Below, one piece after another: positions 9,927 to 18,134 of a DNA stretch of 64,000 bases. Under the pieces are notes generated by a model. The model had not been told where the DNA came from. It ran no database searches and was given only the letters and a program-made list of their open reading frames with translations. The position numbers and the translations under genes are program-made. The stretch comes from Longimicrobiales bacterium. GTDB lineage: Bacteria > Gemmatimonadota > Gemmatimonadetes > Longimicrobiales > Gaopeijiaceae. The first letter of the stretch is position 1. Each line of letters begins with the position of its first letter. Location: positions 636,134 to 700,133 of the forward strand of contig CATQHQ010000001.1 of NCBI GenBank assembly GCA_958296005.1. Direction: 5' to 3'.

Positions 9927-11485
9927 GGGCCGGTTCCCCCGGTGCCGAGCATGATCTCGCCGATGGCGGCTGCCGAGCGGCGCTGCGGTGGAAGGGGCAC
10001 CAGGCGACCCCGCACCATCACCGCAATCCGATCGGCCAACTCCAAGATCTCGTCCAAGTCCGGCGAGATCAGCACGATCCCCGGCGGCGGCTTTCCGGGA
10101 CGCCCGAGCGTGTCGGCTCCGGCAGTTCGAGCGAGCCGACTCCGCACCGCCTGCGACGCCTTGACGTCGAGTCCGCGGGTCGGCGACTCGGCGACCAGCA
10201 GGTCTCCCGAGCGGAGGAACTCCCGACCAGCGAGAAGCTTCTGTCGGTTCCCGCCGGACAGCTCGACCGCGGGCTGCCGCGGACCCTCGGCGCGCACGTC
10301 CATCTCGTCCAGCAACGCCGCTGTCCGGTGCTCGATGGCGCGCCAATCCAGCCATGGCCCGGTCCTGCAGGCCGGGTCGTCGTGCAAGGCGAAGGCCACG
10401 TTCTCGGCCAGCGAGAACCTGCCGACAAGCCCCTCCTCGGTCCGGTCCTGGGGGATCCACCCCACCACATCCGGCAGGTTGACCGTGCCCGAGTCGGGCC
10501 TCAAGGCCCCCGCCAGAACTGCGGCGAGCTCACGTTGCCCGTTGCCTTCGACGCCCGCGATCCCCACGACCTCCCCTCGGCGCACCTCCAAGCTGACACC
10601 GCGCAGTCTTGCCAAATTCCTACTACTAACTGTCACATCGGTCAGAGAAGCCACGACTCGGCTTGCTTCGACGCCGCTCTGGACGACCGGGTCATGCCTT
10701 CCACTGCTCATCTTGCCAAAATCACTATACATTTTGTCGGCGAGTCTGTCCGGGCGGAACGCCGATCCCACCATCGCCTCGGCCAGCCTACGGGCGGATG
10801 TGGCGGTTGCGTCCGTCGTGAGCACGCGCTTCCCCTTCCGAAGCACCGTCACCCGGTCGGCCACGGCCAGAACCTCGTCCAGCTTGTGGGCCACGAGCAC
10901 GATCCCGGTCCCGGAGCGGACCAGCCCGCGCAGCACCGCAAAGAGGCCTTCCACTTCTTGAGGTGCCAGCACGGCCGTCGGCTCGTCCAGCAGCAGGACT
11001 CGAGTCTCGCCCATCAGCGCCTTGAGGATCTCGACCCGCTGCTGTTCCCCCACGCTCATCTCGCGGCACGGCGCGTCCAGCCCCACGTCCAGCCCGAGCT
11101 CGCGGGCACGGGCTTCCACCCGCTCCCGATACCCCGCCGTCGCGCCGCCCCGCCGGCTCCATGCGTCGCGGTTGAAGAGCGCGACGTTCTCGAAGCCGGT
11201 GAACCGGGGCACCAGCGAGAAGTGCTGATGCACCATTGACACGCCCGAGGACCGAGAAGCCGCCGCGTTCCCGAAGGCGACCGCTCGACCCCCGATCTTC
11301 ATCGAGCCGCCTTCGGCCGACACAAGCCCTGCCATCACCCTGGCAAGGGTCGTCTTGCCCGCTCCGTTCTCCCCCAAGAGGCCGTGGACCTCGCCCTGCG
11401 CCAAGTCGAACCGAACCCCGTCGAGGGCGACGACCCGACCGAACCGCTTGGCGACGTCTCGGAGCCGCGCCGCGGGAACCCTCAC
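9923..11485 (-). CDS. ABC importer ATP-binding protein with two ATPase domains (NupO-like)
   Basis: Energises nucleoside uptake. The 520-residue protein has two ABC domains, as in ribose/BMP-type importers. Domain 1 has Walker A GENGAGKTT (about 38-46), Q-loop VHQHFSLVPRFTGFEN, signature MSVGEQQRVEI and Walker B LLLDEPTAVL. Domain 2 has the degenerate P-loop GVEGNGQRE, signature LSGGNRQK and VAESPTRGLDVKA instead of a canonical Walker B, a normal feature of the second domain in this family. It starts 23 bases after the binding-protein stop and overlaps the next permease by ATGA, so the operon is translationally coupled. Confidence 0.93.
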   Translation of the reverse strand: MRVPAARLRDVAKRFGRVVALDGVRFDLAQGEVHGLLGENGAGKTTLARVMAGLVSAEGGSMKIGGRAVAFGNAAASRSSGVSMVHQHFSLVPRFTGFENVALFNRDAWSRRGGATAGYRERVEARARELGLDVGLDAPCREMSVGEQQRVEILKALMGETRVLLLDEPTAVLAPQEVEGLFAVLRGLVRSGTGIVLVAHKLDEVLAVADRVTVLRKGKRVLTTDATATSARRLAEAMVGSAFRPDRLADKMYSDFGKMSSGRHDPVVQSGVEASRVVASLTDVTVSSRNLARLRGVSLEVRRGEVVGIAGVEGNGQRELAAVLAGALRPDSGTVNLPDVVGWIPQDRTEEGLVGRFSLAENVAFALHDDPACRTGPWLDWRAIEHRTAALLDEMDVRAEGPRQPAVELSGGNRQKLLAGREFLRSGDLLVAESPTRGLDVKASQAVRSRLARTAGADTLGRPGKPPPGIVLISPDLDEILELADRIAVMVRGRLVPLPPQRRSAAAIGEIMLGTGGTGP

Positions 11486-11508
11486 GCCAAGCTCGTTCGG
11501 GGCAAAGG

Positions 11509-12585
11509 TCAGCCGGACGGCTGGGCCCTCCCCCTCCCACCAGAAGAACCCCCGTCCCCAGCCTCCTCGTCCTCGAGGTAGCGGATCTCAGGAACCTGTA
11601 GCCGTCCGTCGGCGATCTCCTGCCGCGCCGATGCGATCCGCGCCTCTGCGGCGGCGGGGACGATGCCGGGCAACAATGGATTGGGCACAAAATCCACGGT
11701 GCCCGATTCCAAGCCCGAGTGGAGCGGCCCCGCTAGCGTCCCGCTCCGCCATTGACGGGCCACCTGAAGGAAGACCGCCGGGACGTCGATCACCGCGCTT
11801 CCCACGATCACGTCGGGCGCCACGTCGTTCTGGTCCCGGTTCATGCCAAAGGCCCATGCACCCCGTCCCGCCGCCCGCGCCTCACGCACGGCCTGGAAGA
11901 CGCCGAAGCTGGCGGCGTCCACGTTGTGGATCAACACGTCGGCGCCCCGCCGGAGCTGGGCTGCCGCCGCCTCCTTGGCCGCCGACACGTCGTCCCAGCT
12001 CCCGGTGAAGGTCTCCAGCACGGTCGCACCGGGTCGCACCACCTCCACGCCTGCCCGAAAAGCCAGGAACGTTCCCCTCACCGGCGGAATCTCAACCCCG
12101 CCCACCATCCCCAGCACCTCCGCCCGCGTGATGCTCCCCGCGGCGATCCCCGCCAAGTAGGCCGCCTCGTTCAAGTGGAAGATCAGCGGCACCACATTGT
12201 CGGAGTATCGAGCCCCCGACGACACCACGAACGTCGCATCCGGGTATTGCTTCGCCGCTCGCTCGGCGGCGTCCTGATACTCGAATCCGTGGCCGAAGAT
12301 CAGTCCGTACCCGGCCTCCGCGTAGGAGAGGAACGCCTCGTCGAAGTCGGCAGGCGTTCGGGTCTGCTGATGGGAGACCCGCAACCCCAGAGAGTCGCCG
12401 ATCCGCTGGAGTCCTTCGTAGGCGCCCGCGTGCCACCCTGCGTCGCTGACCGGTCCCGACGTGAGGAGCGCCACCGCCGTCGCGGACTGGACCTCGCCGG
12501 AACCACCGGCCTCGTCCCCGCACCCGCCGCTCGCCAACGGGAGGACCAACGACAAGACTCCAAGAGTTCCGATGCGCCGAATCAT
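11509..12585 (-). CDS. BMP-family substrate-binding lipoprotein
   Basis: Extracytoplasmic nucleoside-binding component of the importer. ATG 12585 is chosen over the track's 12828 because AGGAGG lies 6 bases upstream and the product then starts MIRRIGTLGVLSLVLPLASGGC. This is a signal peptide ending in a cysteine; the lipobox SGGC is imperfect because Leu is not at -3. The mature 330 or so residues carry BMP/Med-type motifs: ALLTSGPVSDAGWHAGAYEGLQ, FGHGFEYQDAAERAAKQYPDATF, FHLNEAAYLAGIAAGSITR and ADVLIHNVDAASFGVFQAVREA. First gene of the five-gene importer operon; divergent from the sodium symporter gene. Confidence 0.9.
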   Translation of the reverse strand: MIRRIGTLGVLSLVLPLASGGCGDEAGGSGEVQSATAVALLTSGPVSDAGWHAGAYEGLQRIGDSLGLRVSHQQTRTPADFDEAFLSYAEAGYGLIFGHGFEYQDAAERAAKQYPDATFVVSSGARYSDNVVPLIFHLNEAAYLAGIAAGSITRAEVLGMVGGVEIPPVRGTFLAFRAGVEVVRPGATVLETFTGSWDDVSAAKEAAAAQLRRGADVLIHNVDAASFGVFQAVREARAAGRGAWAFGMNRDQNDVAPDVIVGSAVIDVPAVFLQVARQWRSGTLAGPLHSGLESGTVDFVPNPLLPGIVPAAAEARIASARQEIADGRLQVPEIRYLEDEEAGDGGSSGGRGRAQPSG

Positions 12586-12622
12586 CTCATGCCTCCTGCT
12601 GGCCCGAACGGGAGCTCGGCAA

Positions 12623-12628
12623 TATAAT
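12623..12628 (+). promoter_or_regulatory. Perfect -10 hexamer TATAAT in the divergent intergenic region
   Basis: A TATAAT stands out in the 121-base GC-rich gap between the BMP operon (leftward) and the symporter (rightward). No good -35 is visible 17 bases upstream on the + strand. The overlapping complement ATAATA could serve the leftward operon instead. Direction is therefore uncertain. Confidence 0.35.
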
Positions 12629-12706
12629 ACCGCGCTTCGCAGCAACTCCCGTGCGCGGTGTTTCCACGCCCGCGCCCGGCTCCACCCCCCACGGAGGGAC
12701 TTTGCG

Positions 12707-14116
12707 ATGAACGGAAACGCCGGAACCAACGCCACCCGCGGCAACTGGACCTCCAACGCAGGCTTCGTGCTGGCCGCCACCGGCAGCGCGATCGGACTGG
12801 GCAACCTATGGAAGTTCCCCTTCATCACCTGGGAGAACGACGGCGGCGCCTTCGTCCTGGTCTACCTGATCTGCATCGCCGCGGTGGGCCTGCCGATCAT
12901 GATGGCGGAGCTGCTGATCGGACGCCGGAGTCAGAAGAGCGCCGTCGGGGCGCTGAAGGAGGCCGCGGGGCCGCTTTGGGGGATCGTGGGCGGCTGGGGG
13001 GTGATCGCCGCGTTCATCCTGCTCAGCTACTACACCGTCATCGCCGGGTGGTCGCTCTTCTACTTCGCGAAGACGGTCGGATGGTCGATCGGGGGGCTGC
13101 CGGAGGGCACGTCGATGGGCGACGTGTTCACGGCTCAGGTGGGCAACCCGGGCCTGCAGCTCGCCCTTTCGCTGGGGTTCAGCATCGGCACGATCGCGGT
13201 CGTCTACTTCGGCGTCCAGCGCGGCATCGAGCGGATCGCGCGCATCTTTCTCCCCATCCTCTTCGGCATCCTGGTGCTCATGCTGGTCAGCGCCTTGGGG
13301 ATGCGCGGGTCCGGCGAAGCCCTGACGTTCATCTTCCGGCCGAACTTCGGGGCGCTGGAGGCCAGTTCGGTTCTGGAGGCCCTCGGCCACTCCTTCTTCA
13401 CCCTGTCGCTCGGGATGGGCGCGATGATCACCTACGGGTCGTACATCGCCAGAAACCAGTCCGTCGTGAAGGCTTCGGGGATGATCGTGCTGCTCGACAC
13501 GCTGATCGCGCTGGTCGCCACGGTCATCATGTTCTCGGTGATCTTCTCGGTGGCTGGCATGGCCGATCAGGTGGGCGGCTCGACCGTGGGAATGCTGTTC
13601 ATCTCCCTGCCGCAGCTGTTCTTCTCCGAAGTACCGTTCGGATCGCTGCTGGGCCCGCTCTTCTACGTCTTGGTGGCGCTGGCCGCCCTCACCTCCACGA
13701 TGTCTCTGCTCGAAGTGGTCACCTCGTACATGATCGACGAGCGGGGATTTGGCCGGCACAAGGCCACGTTCGTCTCCGGCGGCGCGATCTTCGTCTTCAC
13801 GATCTTCGCGGCGCTGTCGTTCACCGACACGCCCTTCCTCTCCACGCTCAACATCTTCGGCGAGGGCAAAGACGGGTGGTTCAGCACCGCGGACCACTTC
13901 GTCTCCAACTGGATGCTGCCTACCGGCGGCTTGGCGATCACCTTGGCCGCGGGTTGGTTCATGACCAGCAAGGCGACAAAGGCCGAGCTCGTGGACGGAA
14001 CCGAGCCCCGGTGGTTCAACTACGCGGCGTGGCGCTTCTTCATCCGCTTCGTCGCGCCGCTGGCGGTGGCCGCGATCATCATCTCCGTGCTCTTCTTCGG
14101 CCGGGACTTCAGCTGA
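12707..14116 (+). CDS. Sodium-dependent transporter of the neurotransmitter:sodium symporter family
   Basis: Inner-membrane LeuT-like symporter that imports amino acids or related amines with sodium. ATG 12707 is preferred to upstream starts because GGAGGG lies 8 bases before it and NSS proteins begin just ahead of the first helix. The 469-residue product has the diagnostic NAGFVLAATGSAIGLGNLWK of helix 1 (unwound region contributing to sodium and substrate sites), followed by FPFITWENDGGAF, and about 11-12 membrane segments. FSLSLGMGAMITYGSYIA-like sequence in the middle is helix 6/7 of the same fold. Substrate cannot be read from sequence. Confidence 0.9.
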   Translation: MNGNAGTNATRGNWTSNAGFVLAATGSAIGLGNLWKFPFITWENDGGAFVLVYLICIAAVGLPIMMAELLIGRRSQKSAVGALKEAAGPLWGIVGGWGVIAAFILLSYYTVIAGWSLFYFAKTVGWSIGGLPEGTSMGDVFTAQVGNPGLQLALSLGFSIGTIAVVYFGVQRGIERIARIFLPILFGILVLMLVSALGMRGSGEALTFIFRPNFGALEASSVLEALGHSFFTLSLGMGAMITYGSYIARNQSVVKASGMIVLLDTLIALVATVIMFSVIFSVAGMADQVGGSTVGMLFISLPQLFFSEVPFGSLLGPLFYVLVALAALTSTMSLLEVVTSYMIDERGFGRHKATFVSGGAIFVFTIFAALSFTDTPFLSTLNIFGEGKDGWFSTADHFVSNWMLPTGGLAITLAAGWFMTSKATKAELVDGTEPRWFNYAAWRFFIRFVAPLAVAAIIISVLFFGRDFS

Positions 14117-14135
14117 GGCCGCAGCGAGTTCGCCA

Positions 14136-16187
14136 ATGTCCGCCAACCCCCTGGACCGGCCCGTCGAGAAGCGACCGTCCTCCGTCGCCCTCGAGGGCCG
14201 GGTACTCTTCCTGGCCGACGACGCCGAACTTCTGCGTCGGCAGCTGGAGGGCGGCGAGGACCTGGAGTTCACGCCGGAGCTGAGGGCGCGCCTTCGGGAC
14301 CAGATCAGCACCGACGAGATCACTCCCGCCTACATCTGCTTCTTCTTCGACGAGAAGCTGGGGGAGTTCCCGTACCTCGGCCTCCAGGCCAAGGGCGCGA
14401 ACGGCGGACAGGAAGCGCCGGTGGGGAGCGGGAGCGTTCGGGCCGGAGGCTTCGTGTGCTCCGTCGCCGGAAAGCGGCGAGGGAAGGGGTCGAGCCGGGA
14501 GCAGAGCCCCTACGCCGAGCTCATGGCCGGGATCAAGGTGGTCGTGGCCGAGAGCATCGAGCGCATCTACGGAGAGAACTGCCAGAACTTGGGGATGCTC
14601 GTCACCACCGACTTCGGGGTCGTGGACCGGATTCGGGCGGGCGAGGCGATCCCGCGCTCCGAGTTTACCAAGGGCGCGGACGAGATCACGCGGCAGATCG
14701 TGGAGTACGGCGGGCTCTTCGAGTTCAACGCCGCCCGGATGCAGGGGAAGGTGTCGCTGCCGGAGCCGAAGGCGCTGTCGAACGGCTCAACGGACGACGG
14801 GCGCCGTCCCATGACCCTGGGCGAGAAGATCTTCGCCCGGAAGTGGGTCGTGGACGCGGCGACGGAGCGGGTGGGCGTGCCCTGGACCGAGCCGGGAGAG
14901 GCCGGCTTCTTCCGTGCCGACCTGCGCTTCTCCCACGAGTTCGTGACGCCGATGGCGGCGATCTTCTTCGAGCAGAAGCTGGGGCGCGACGCCAAGGTGC
15001 ACGACCCCGGCTCCGTCCTCTTCTTCCGCGACCACCTGACGTTCCTTCACAAGGCGATGAGCCAGGAGCGGATCGCAGCGGGGCTCCTCGACGCGGCCAA
15101 CCAGCTGGAGGTGAAGCAGCGGGAGTTCGCCGAACGACAGGGGATACGCCTCTACGGCGAGCAGATGGGCCATGCAATGGGCTCGGAGGCGATCTGCCAC
15201 TCCAAGGTGCTCGAGGAGTACGCCGAGCCGGGGATGCTCGTCATCGGCACGGACTCCCATACGCCCCACGCCGGAGCGGTGGGCGCGCTGGCGTTCGGCG
15301 TCGGCACCACGGCGATCTTCAATTCGTGGATCACCCAGGACGTGCGGGCGCGGATCCCTCCGTCGTTCAAGGTCGTGGTGACGGGCACGCCTCCCCCCAA
15401 CGTCACGGCCAAGGACTACATGCTGGAGATACTCCGCCACCCCTACGTGCGCGACGGCCACGCGATCGGCCAGGTCGTGGAGTACGCGGGTCCGGCGGTG
15501 GAGGCCCTGTCCGTGGACGAGCGCGCCACGATGACCAACATGGCGGCGGAGGTCGGCGCCTTCACCGGGATCGTGGCCGCGGACGAGCGCACGGTGGAGT
15601 TCCTGGTGGAGGAGCGGGGCATGGACCCGGCGCGGGCCCGGGCTCTGGTGGAAGGGATGCAGAGCGATCCAGGCGCGCACTACGCAAAGGTGATCGAGAT
15701 CGACGCTTCCAAGGTGCGGCCGATGGTTGCCTTGCCCGGCGACCCGGGCAACGGCGTGCGGATCGACGAGCTGGCAGCGCCGGTTCCGATCGAGATCGCC
15801 TACGCCGGGTCGTGCACCGCCGGCAAGAAGGAGGACATGGACATGTACGCCCGCGTCTTCCGGGAGGCCCGAGACCGGTACGACGGACGTGTCCATCCCG
15901 GCGTGAAGTGCTACATCCAGTGCGGCTCGGTGGAGGTGCGCGAGTACGCCCGGGAGCAGGGCTACCTGGAGCTCTTCCGGGAGGTCGGCGCCGAGTTCAT
16001 CGAGCCTGGGTGCGGCGCGTGCATTGCGGCTGGGCCGGGGGTGACCGTACGTCCGGGCCAAGTGTCGGTGTCGTCCCAGAACCGGAACTTCCCCGGTCGC
16101 TCGGGGCCGGGAGAGCTCTACTTGGTGTCGCCCTACTCGGTGGCGGCGTCGGCGGTGGCGGGACAGGTCGCAGGGTGGAAGGTGTGA
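14136..16187 (+). CDS. Aconitase-superfamily hydro-lyase with swivel domain placed N-terminally
   Basis: Iron-sulfur dehydratase. Two blocks are visible in the 683-residue protein. Residues about 20-200 form the swivel (LeuD-like) domain with STDEITPA, GKGSSREQSPYAELMAG and IYGENCQNLGM. From about 225 onwards there is a LeuC/aconitase-like catalytic domain with GTDSHTPHAGAVGALAFGVG. The three cluster cysteines are in AGSCTAGKKEDM and PGCGACIAAGPG, and the late RNFPGRSGPGELYLVSP is the conserved Arg-containing segment. Swivel-before-catalytic order is the order found in AcnB, but the AcnB HEAT-like N-terminal domain is missing, so this is a compact permuted member. The substrate could be isopropylmalate, citrate or another hydroxy-acid. 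Starts 19 bases after the symporter. Confidence 0.85.
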   Translation: MSANPLDRPVEKRPSSVALEGRVLFLADDAELLRRQLEGGEDLEFTPELRARLRDQISTDEITPAYICFFFDEKLGEFPYLGLQAKGANGGQEAPVGSGSVRAGGFVCSVAGKRRGKGSSREQSPYAELMAGIKVVVAESIERIYGENCQNLGMLVTTDFGVVDRIRAGEAIPRSEFTKGADEITRQIVEYGGLFEFNAARMQGKVSLPEPKALSNGSTDDGRRPMTLGEKIFARKWVVDAATERVGVPWTEPGEAGFFRADLRFSHEFVTPMAAIFFEQKLGRDAKVHDPGSVLFFRDHLTFLHKAMSQERIAAGLLDAANQLEVKQREFAERQGIRLYGEQMGHAMGSEAICHSKVLEEYAEPGMLVIGTDSHTPHAGAVGALAFGVGTTAIFNSWITQDVRARIPPSFKVVVTGTPPPNVTAKDYMLEILRHPYVRDGHAIGQVVEYAGPAVEALSVDERATMTNMAAEVGAFTGIVAADERTVEFLVEERGMDPARARALVEGMQSDPGAHYAKVIEIDASKVRPMVALPGDPGNGVRIDELAAPVPIEIAYAGSCTAGKKEDMDMYARVFREARDRYDGRVHPGVKCYIQCGSVEVREYAREQGYLELFREVGAEFIEPGCGACIAAGPGVTVRPGQVSVSSQNRNFPGRSGPGELYLVSPYSVAASAVAGQVAGWKV

Positions 16188-16199
16188 CGCGCGTCTTGG

Positions 16200-16228
16200 T
16201 TGCCCCAATACTTGCAGCCGGCTACAAT
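16200..16228 (+). promoter_or_regulatory. Sigma-70-like promoter upstream of the internal-repeat protein
   Basis: TTGCCC (16200-16205), 17-base spacer, TACAAT (16223-16228). Predicted transcription start near 16235 would leave a leader of roughly 68 bases before ATG 16303. Good spacing and near-consensus -10; not tested. Confidence 0.5.
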
Positions 16229-16302
16229 CCAACTAATCAAACACCCCGGGGCAACGGAGTTCCCACTCCCTTCCCTGTCTACAACCCCAAAGGCTACTTG
16301 TC

Positions 16303-17031
16303 ATGGCGATCCTCCATGAAAGCTTGGGCTCCCTCGGTGCCCCTCGCGCCAACGCCACCTCAACGTCGATTGCGGCTCGCTACGTCGAGATGCTCTTCGA
16401 GAAGGTGGCATCTCACGACGATCCCCAATTTGATCTGATGAACAGGATCGAAAAGTCGATGGAAGTCGGTCGCGGGCTGGGCGACGTCCGGGCGTTGAAG
16501 GCTCGCTACGTCGGCATGCTCATCGACAAGGCCAGCGCGATGGACGAGCCGAGCGGCGACCTCTTGGACAGGATCGAGAAGTTGCTGGAGTCGGGCGACC
16601 TCGCCCCGAAGGCGAAGCCCCGCCGGGTCGCGACAGAGCCGCCGGTGCGCAGGCGGAAGGTCCAGCGGAGGCGGCGGAGCACTGCCGGTCAAGGACACCC
16701 GGAGGTTGCCGCCGACGAGTTCGCCGGGATGGGCCCGACCGACGGGTACCGCAAGTTCATCGAGACGTACGGCAACGACTACACGGTACCCCAGATACGC
16801 GACGCTCTCCTCAAGGGCGGGGTCAGATCGGCGACGCGCACGTCCCTTCTCACCGGGTTGCACTCGGTCCGTCGCCGCGACCGGCTCAAGGCGGAAGCCA
16901 AGCAGCGGGAGAGGGAAGAGCTAGAGTCCAAGAAGGCCAAGGCGCGAGCCGCCGCGGAACGGGCAGCAGCGGAGATGGAGTCCAAGGGAACGCTCGTGCG
17001 GAGGTCGGTTCCCGGCGCGTCCAGCGCTTAG
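16303..17031 (+). CDS. Hypothetical protein with a tandem internal repeat and basic C-terminus
   Basis: No family recognised. The 242-residue protein contains two clearly related 32-residue units: ARYVEMLFEKVASHDDPQFD... at 25-56 and ARYVGMLIDKASAMDEPSGD... at 67-98, each ending in RIEKxxExG. A very basic linker follows (PKAKPRRVATEPPVRRRKVQRRRR). Next is a compact segment, GPTDGYRKFIETYGNDYTVPQIRDALLKGG, that could be a small helical, perhaps DNA-binding, domain. The C-terminus is a highly charged helix (LKAEAKQREREELESKKAKARAA). There is no signal peptide or membrane segment, so it is cytoplasmic. Its own promoter is visible upstream. It overlaps the convergent DUF3047 gene by 4 bases at the stop codons. 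Confidence 0.7.
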   Translation: MAILHESLGSLGAPRANATSTSIAARYVEMLFEKVASHDDPQFDLMNRIEKSMEVGRGLGDVRALKARYVGMLIDKASAMDEPSGDLLDRIEKLLESGDLAPKAKPRRVATEPPVRRRKVQRRRRSTAGQGHPEVAADEFAGMGPTDGYRKFIETYGNDYTVPQIRDALLKGGVRSATRTSLLTGLHSVRRRDRLKAEAKQREREELESKKAKARAAAERAAAEMESKGTLVRRSVPGASSA

Positions 17032-17813
17032 CCGACCGGCCCGAATACCTCCGCCAAGCTGATCTCCGCGAAGCATGCGGATGCGGCGTTGTTCGTGTTG
17101 TCCGAGTCGGTCATGACGCCCACGCTGTGCATCGGCGGCGGCGTGCGGTCGAAGGCTTCGACGAAGTCCGCAGCCACGTCTCGCTCGAACAGCCGCCATG
17201 CCGGGCTCGTGGGCTTTCCCGACGCCACGACGACCACGGCCACCCGATCGGAGTAGGGGCTGAACGTCCGGACGCCTTCGGGCAGCACGTTTCCCCAGAC
17301 GTAGTTGATCGCTCGCCCCGGCAGCTCCCGTCCCTGGGCCCGCTCCGCGACACTGTGGCCGATGCGCGAGAAGAACCCCTCGTTCTCCGACTCGAACTTG
17401 AAGTTGACGAAGACCCGGGCGGCGAAGTCGTCTGCATCGCGCTCGCGGCCGTCGCCTCCCGGCACAGTGTCGTCCACCCGAAGGCGAAAGCGCAGGATCG
17501 GATAGGCCGCCAAGTCGGCCGGCACTTCCCTGATCAGAGCCGACGCCGCGTCCCGGCTTTCGGAGCAGAGCCCCCGACGACCGGCGACGTCAATAACTTG
17601 GTAGCGGGTGACTCTGTCGCCGGCCAAGCGAAGCTGGGTCCACCCGACGGGCCACAGAGGAGCACTAGGCACGCCCTCGGCAGCGACCAGGGAATCAAAG
17701 GACAGGAGATCTCGACTGCCGGGCTGGGCGGCGGTCGCCGCCGACCCGCCGACGGTCCACAACGGAAGCAGGAGAAGCCATCCGCCCAACGTGCCTCTGC
17801 CGCGAACCGGCAC
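17028..17813 (-). CDS. Exported DUF3047 family protein
   Basis: A 261-residue protein of unknown function. The N-terminus MPVRGRGTLGGWLLLLPLW is a signal peptide with a cut near ATAAQ. The body shows the DUF3047 pattern: an early GWTQLRLAGDRVTRYQV, LRFRLRVDD, FAARVFVNFKFE, then GRAINYVWGNVLPEG and a final MTDSDNTNNAASACFAEI strand. Members are predicted periplasmic beta-rich proteins without a known reaction. The gene is convergent with the internal-repeat gene and its start is near the tRNA pair, with about 57 bases between the GTG/ATG region and tRNA-Val. Confidence 0.75.
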   Translation of the reverse strand: MPVRGRGTLGGWLLLLPLWTVGGSAATAAQPGSRDLLSFDSLVAAEGVPSAPLWPVGWTQLRLAGDRVTRYQVIDVAGRRGLCSESRDAASALIREVPADLAAYPILRFRLRVDDTVPGGDGRERDADDFAARVFVNFKFESENEGFFSRIGHSVAERAQGRELPGRAINYVWGNVLPEGVRTFSPYSDRVAVVVVASGKPTSPAWRLFERDVAADFVEAFDRTPPPMHSVGVMTDSDNTNNAASACFAEISLAEVFGPVG

Positions 17814-17870
17814 CTTCGGCTGCTCCTTGCTCGAAAGTCGTCGCCTGCCACGGGGGAACCCGTCGCCCCA

Positions 17871-17943
17871 TGGTCGCTGCTGGACTCGAACCAGCGACCC
17901 CTACGATGTGAGCGTAGTGCTCTACCAACTGAGCTAAGCGACC
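17871..17943 (-). tRNA. tRNA-Val (anticodon CAC)
   Basis: Read on the minus strand it folds into a full cloverleaf of 73 bases. The acceptor stem is GGTCGCT paired with AGCGACC, the D stem GCTC/GAGC, the anticodon stem CTACG/CGTAG around loop CTCACAT (anticodon CAC), and the T stem GCTGG/CCAGC with loop TTCGAGT. The CCA end is not encoded. Confidence 0.95.
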
Positions 17944-17961
17944 CGCACTGTCCTGCCAAAG

Positions 17962-18034
17962 TACCCCCACGGGGAATCGAACCCCGGTCTCCTGGCTGAG
18001 AACCAGGTATCCTAGGCCACTAGACGATAGGGGC
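17962..18034 (-). tRNA. tRNA-Glu (anticodon CTC)
   Basis: Minus-strand cloverleaf starting GCCCCTA, with anticodon stem CCTGG/CCAGG around TTCTCAG (anticodon CTC) and T arm CGGGG-TTCGATT-CCCCG. The acceptor pairs include two G-U wobbles. Lies 18 bases upstream of tRNA-Val in the same direction, so the two are probably cotranscribed. CCA is not encoded. Confidence 0.95.
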
Positions 18035-18134
18035 AAAACGACGGCGGACAGGAAAGGTAAGCCGTCCGAAGAAGAGGTCAAGGGCGAGAGGCGAGTTGCA
18101 CCAGCGACCTGCAGCCACCAGTGTTGCACTTATC

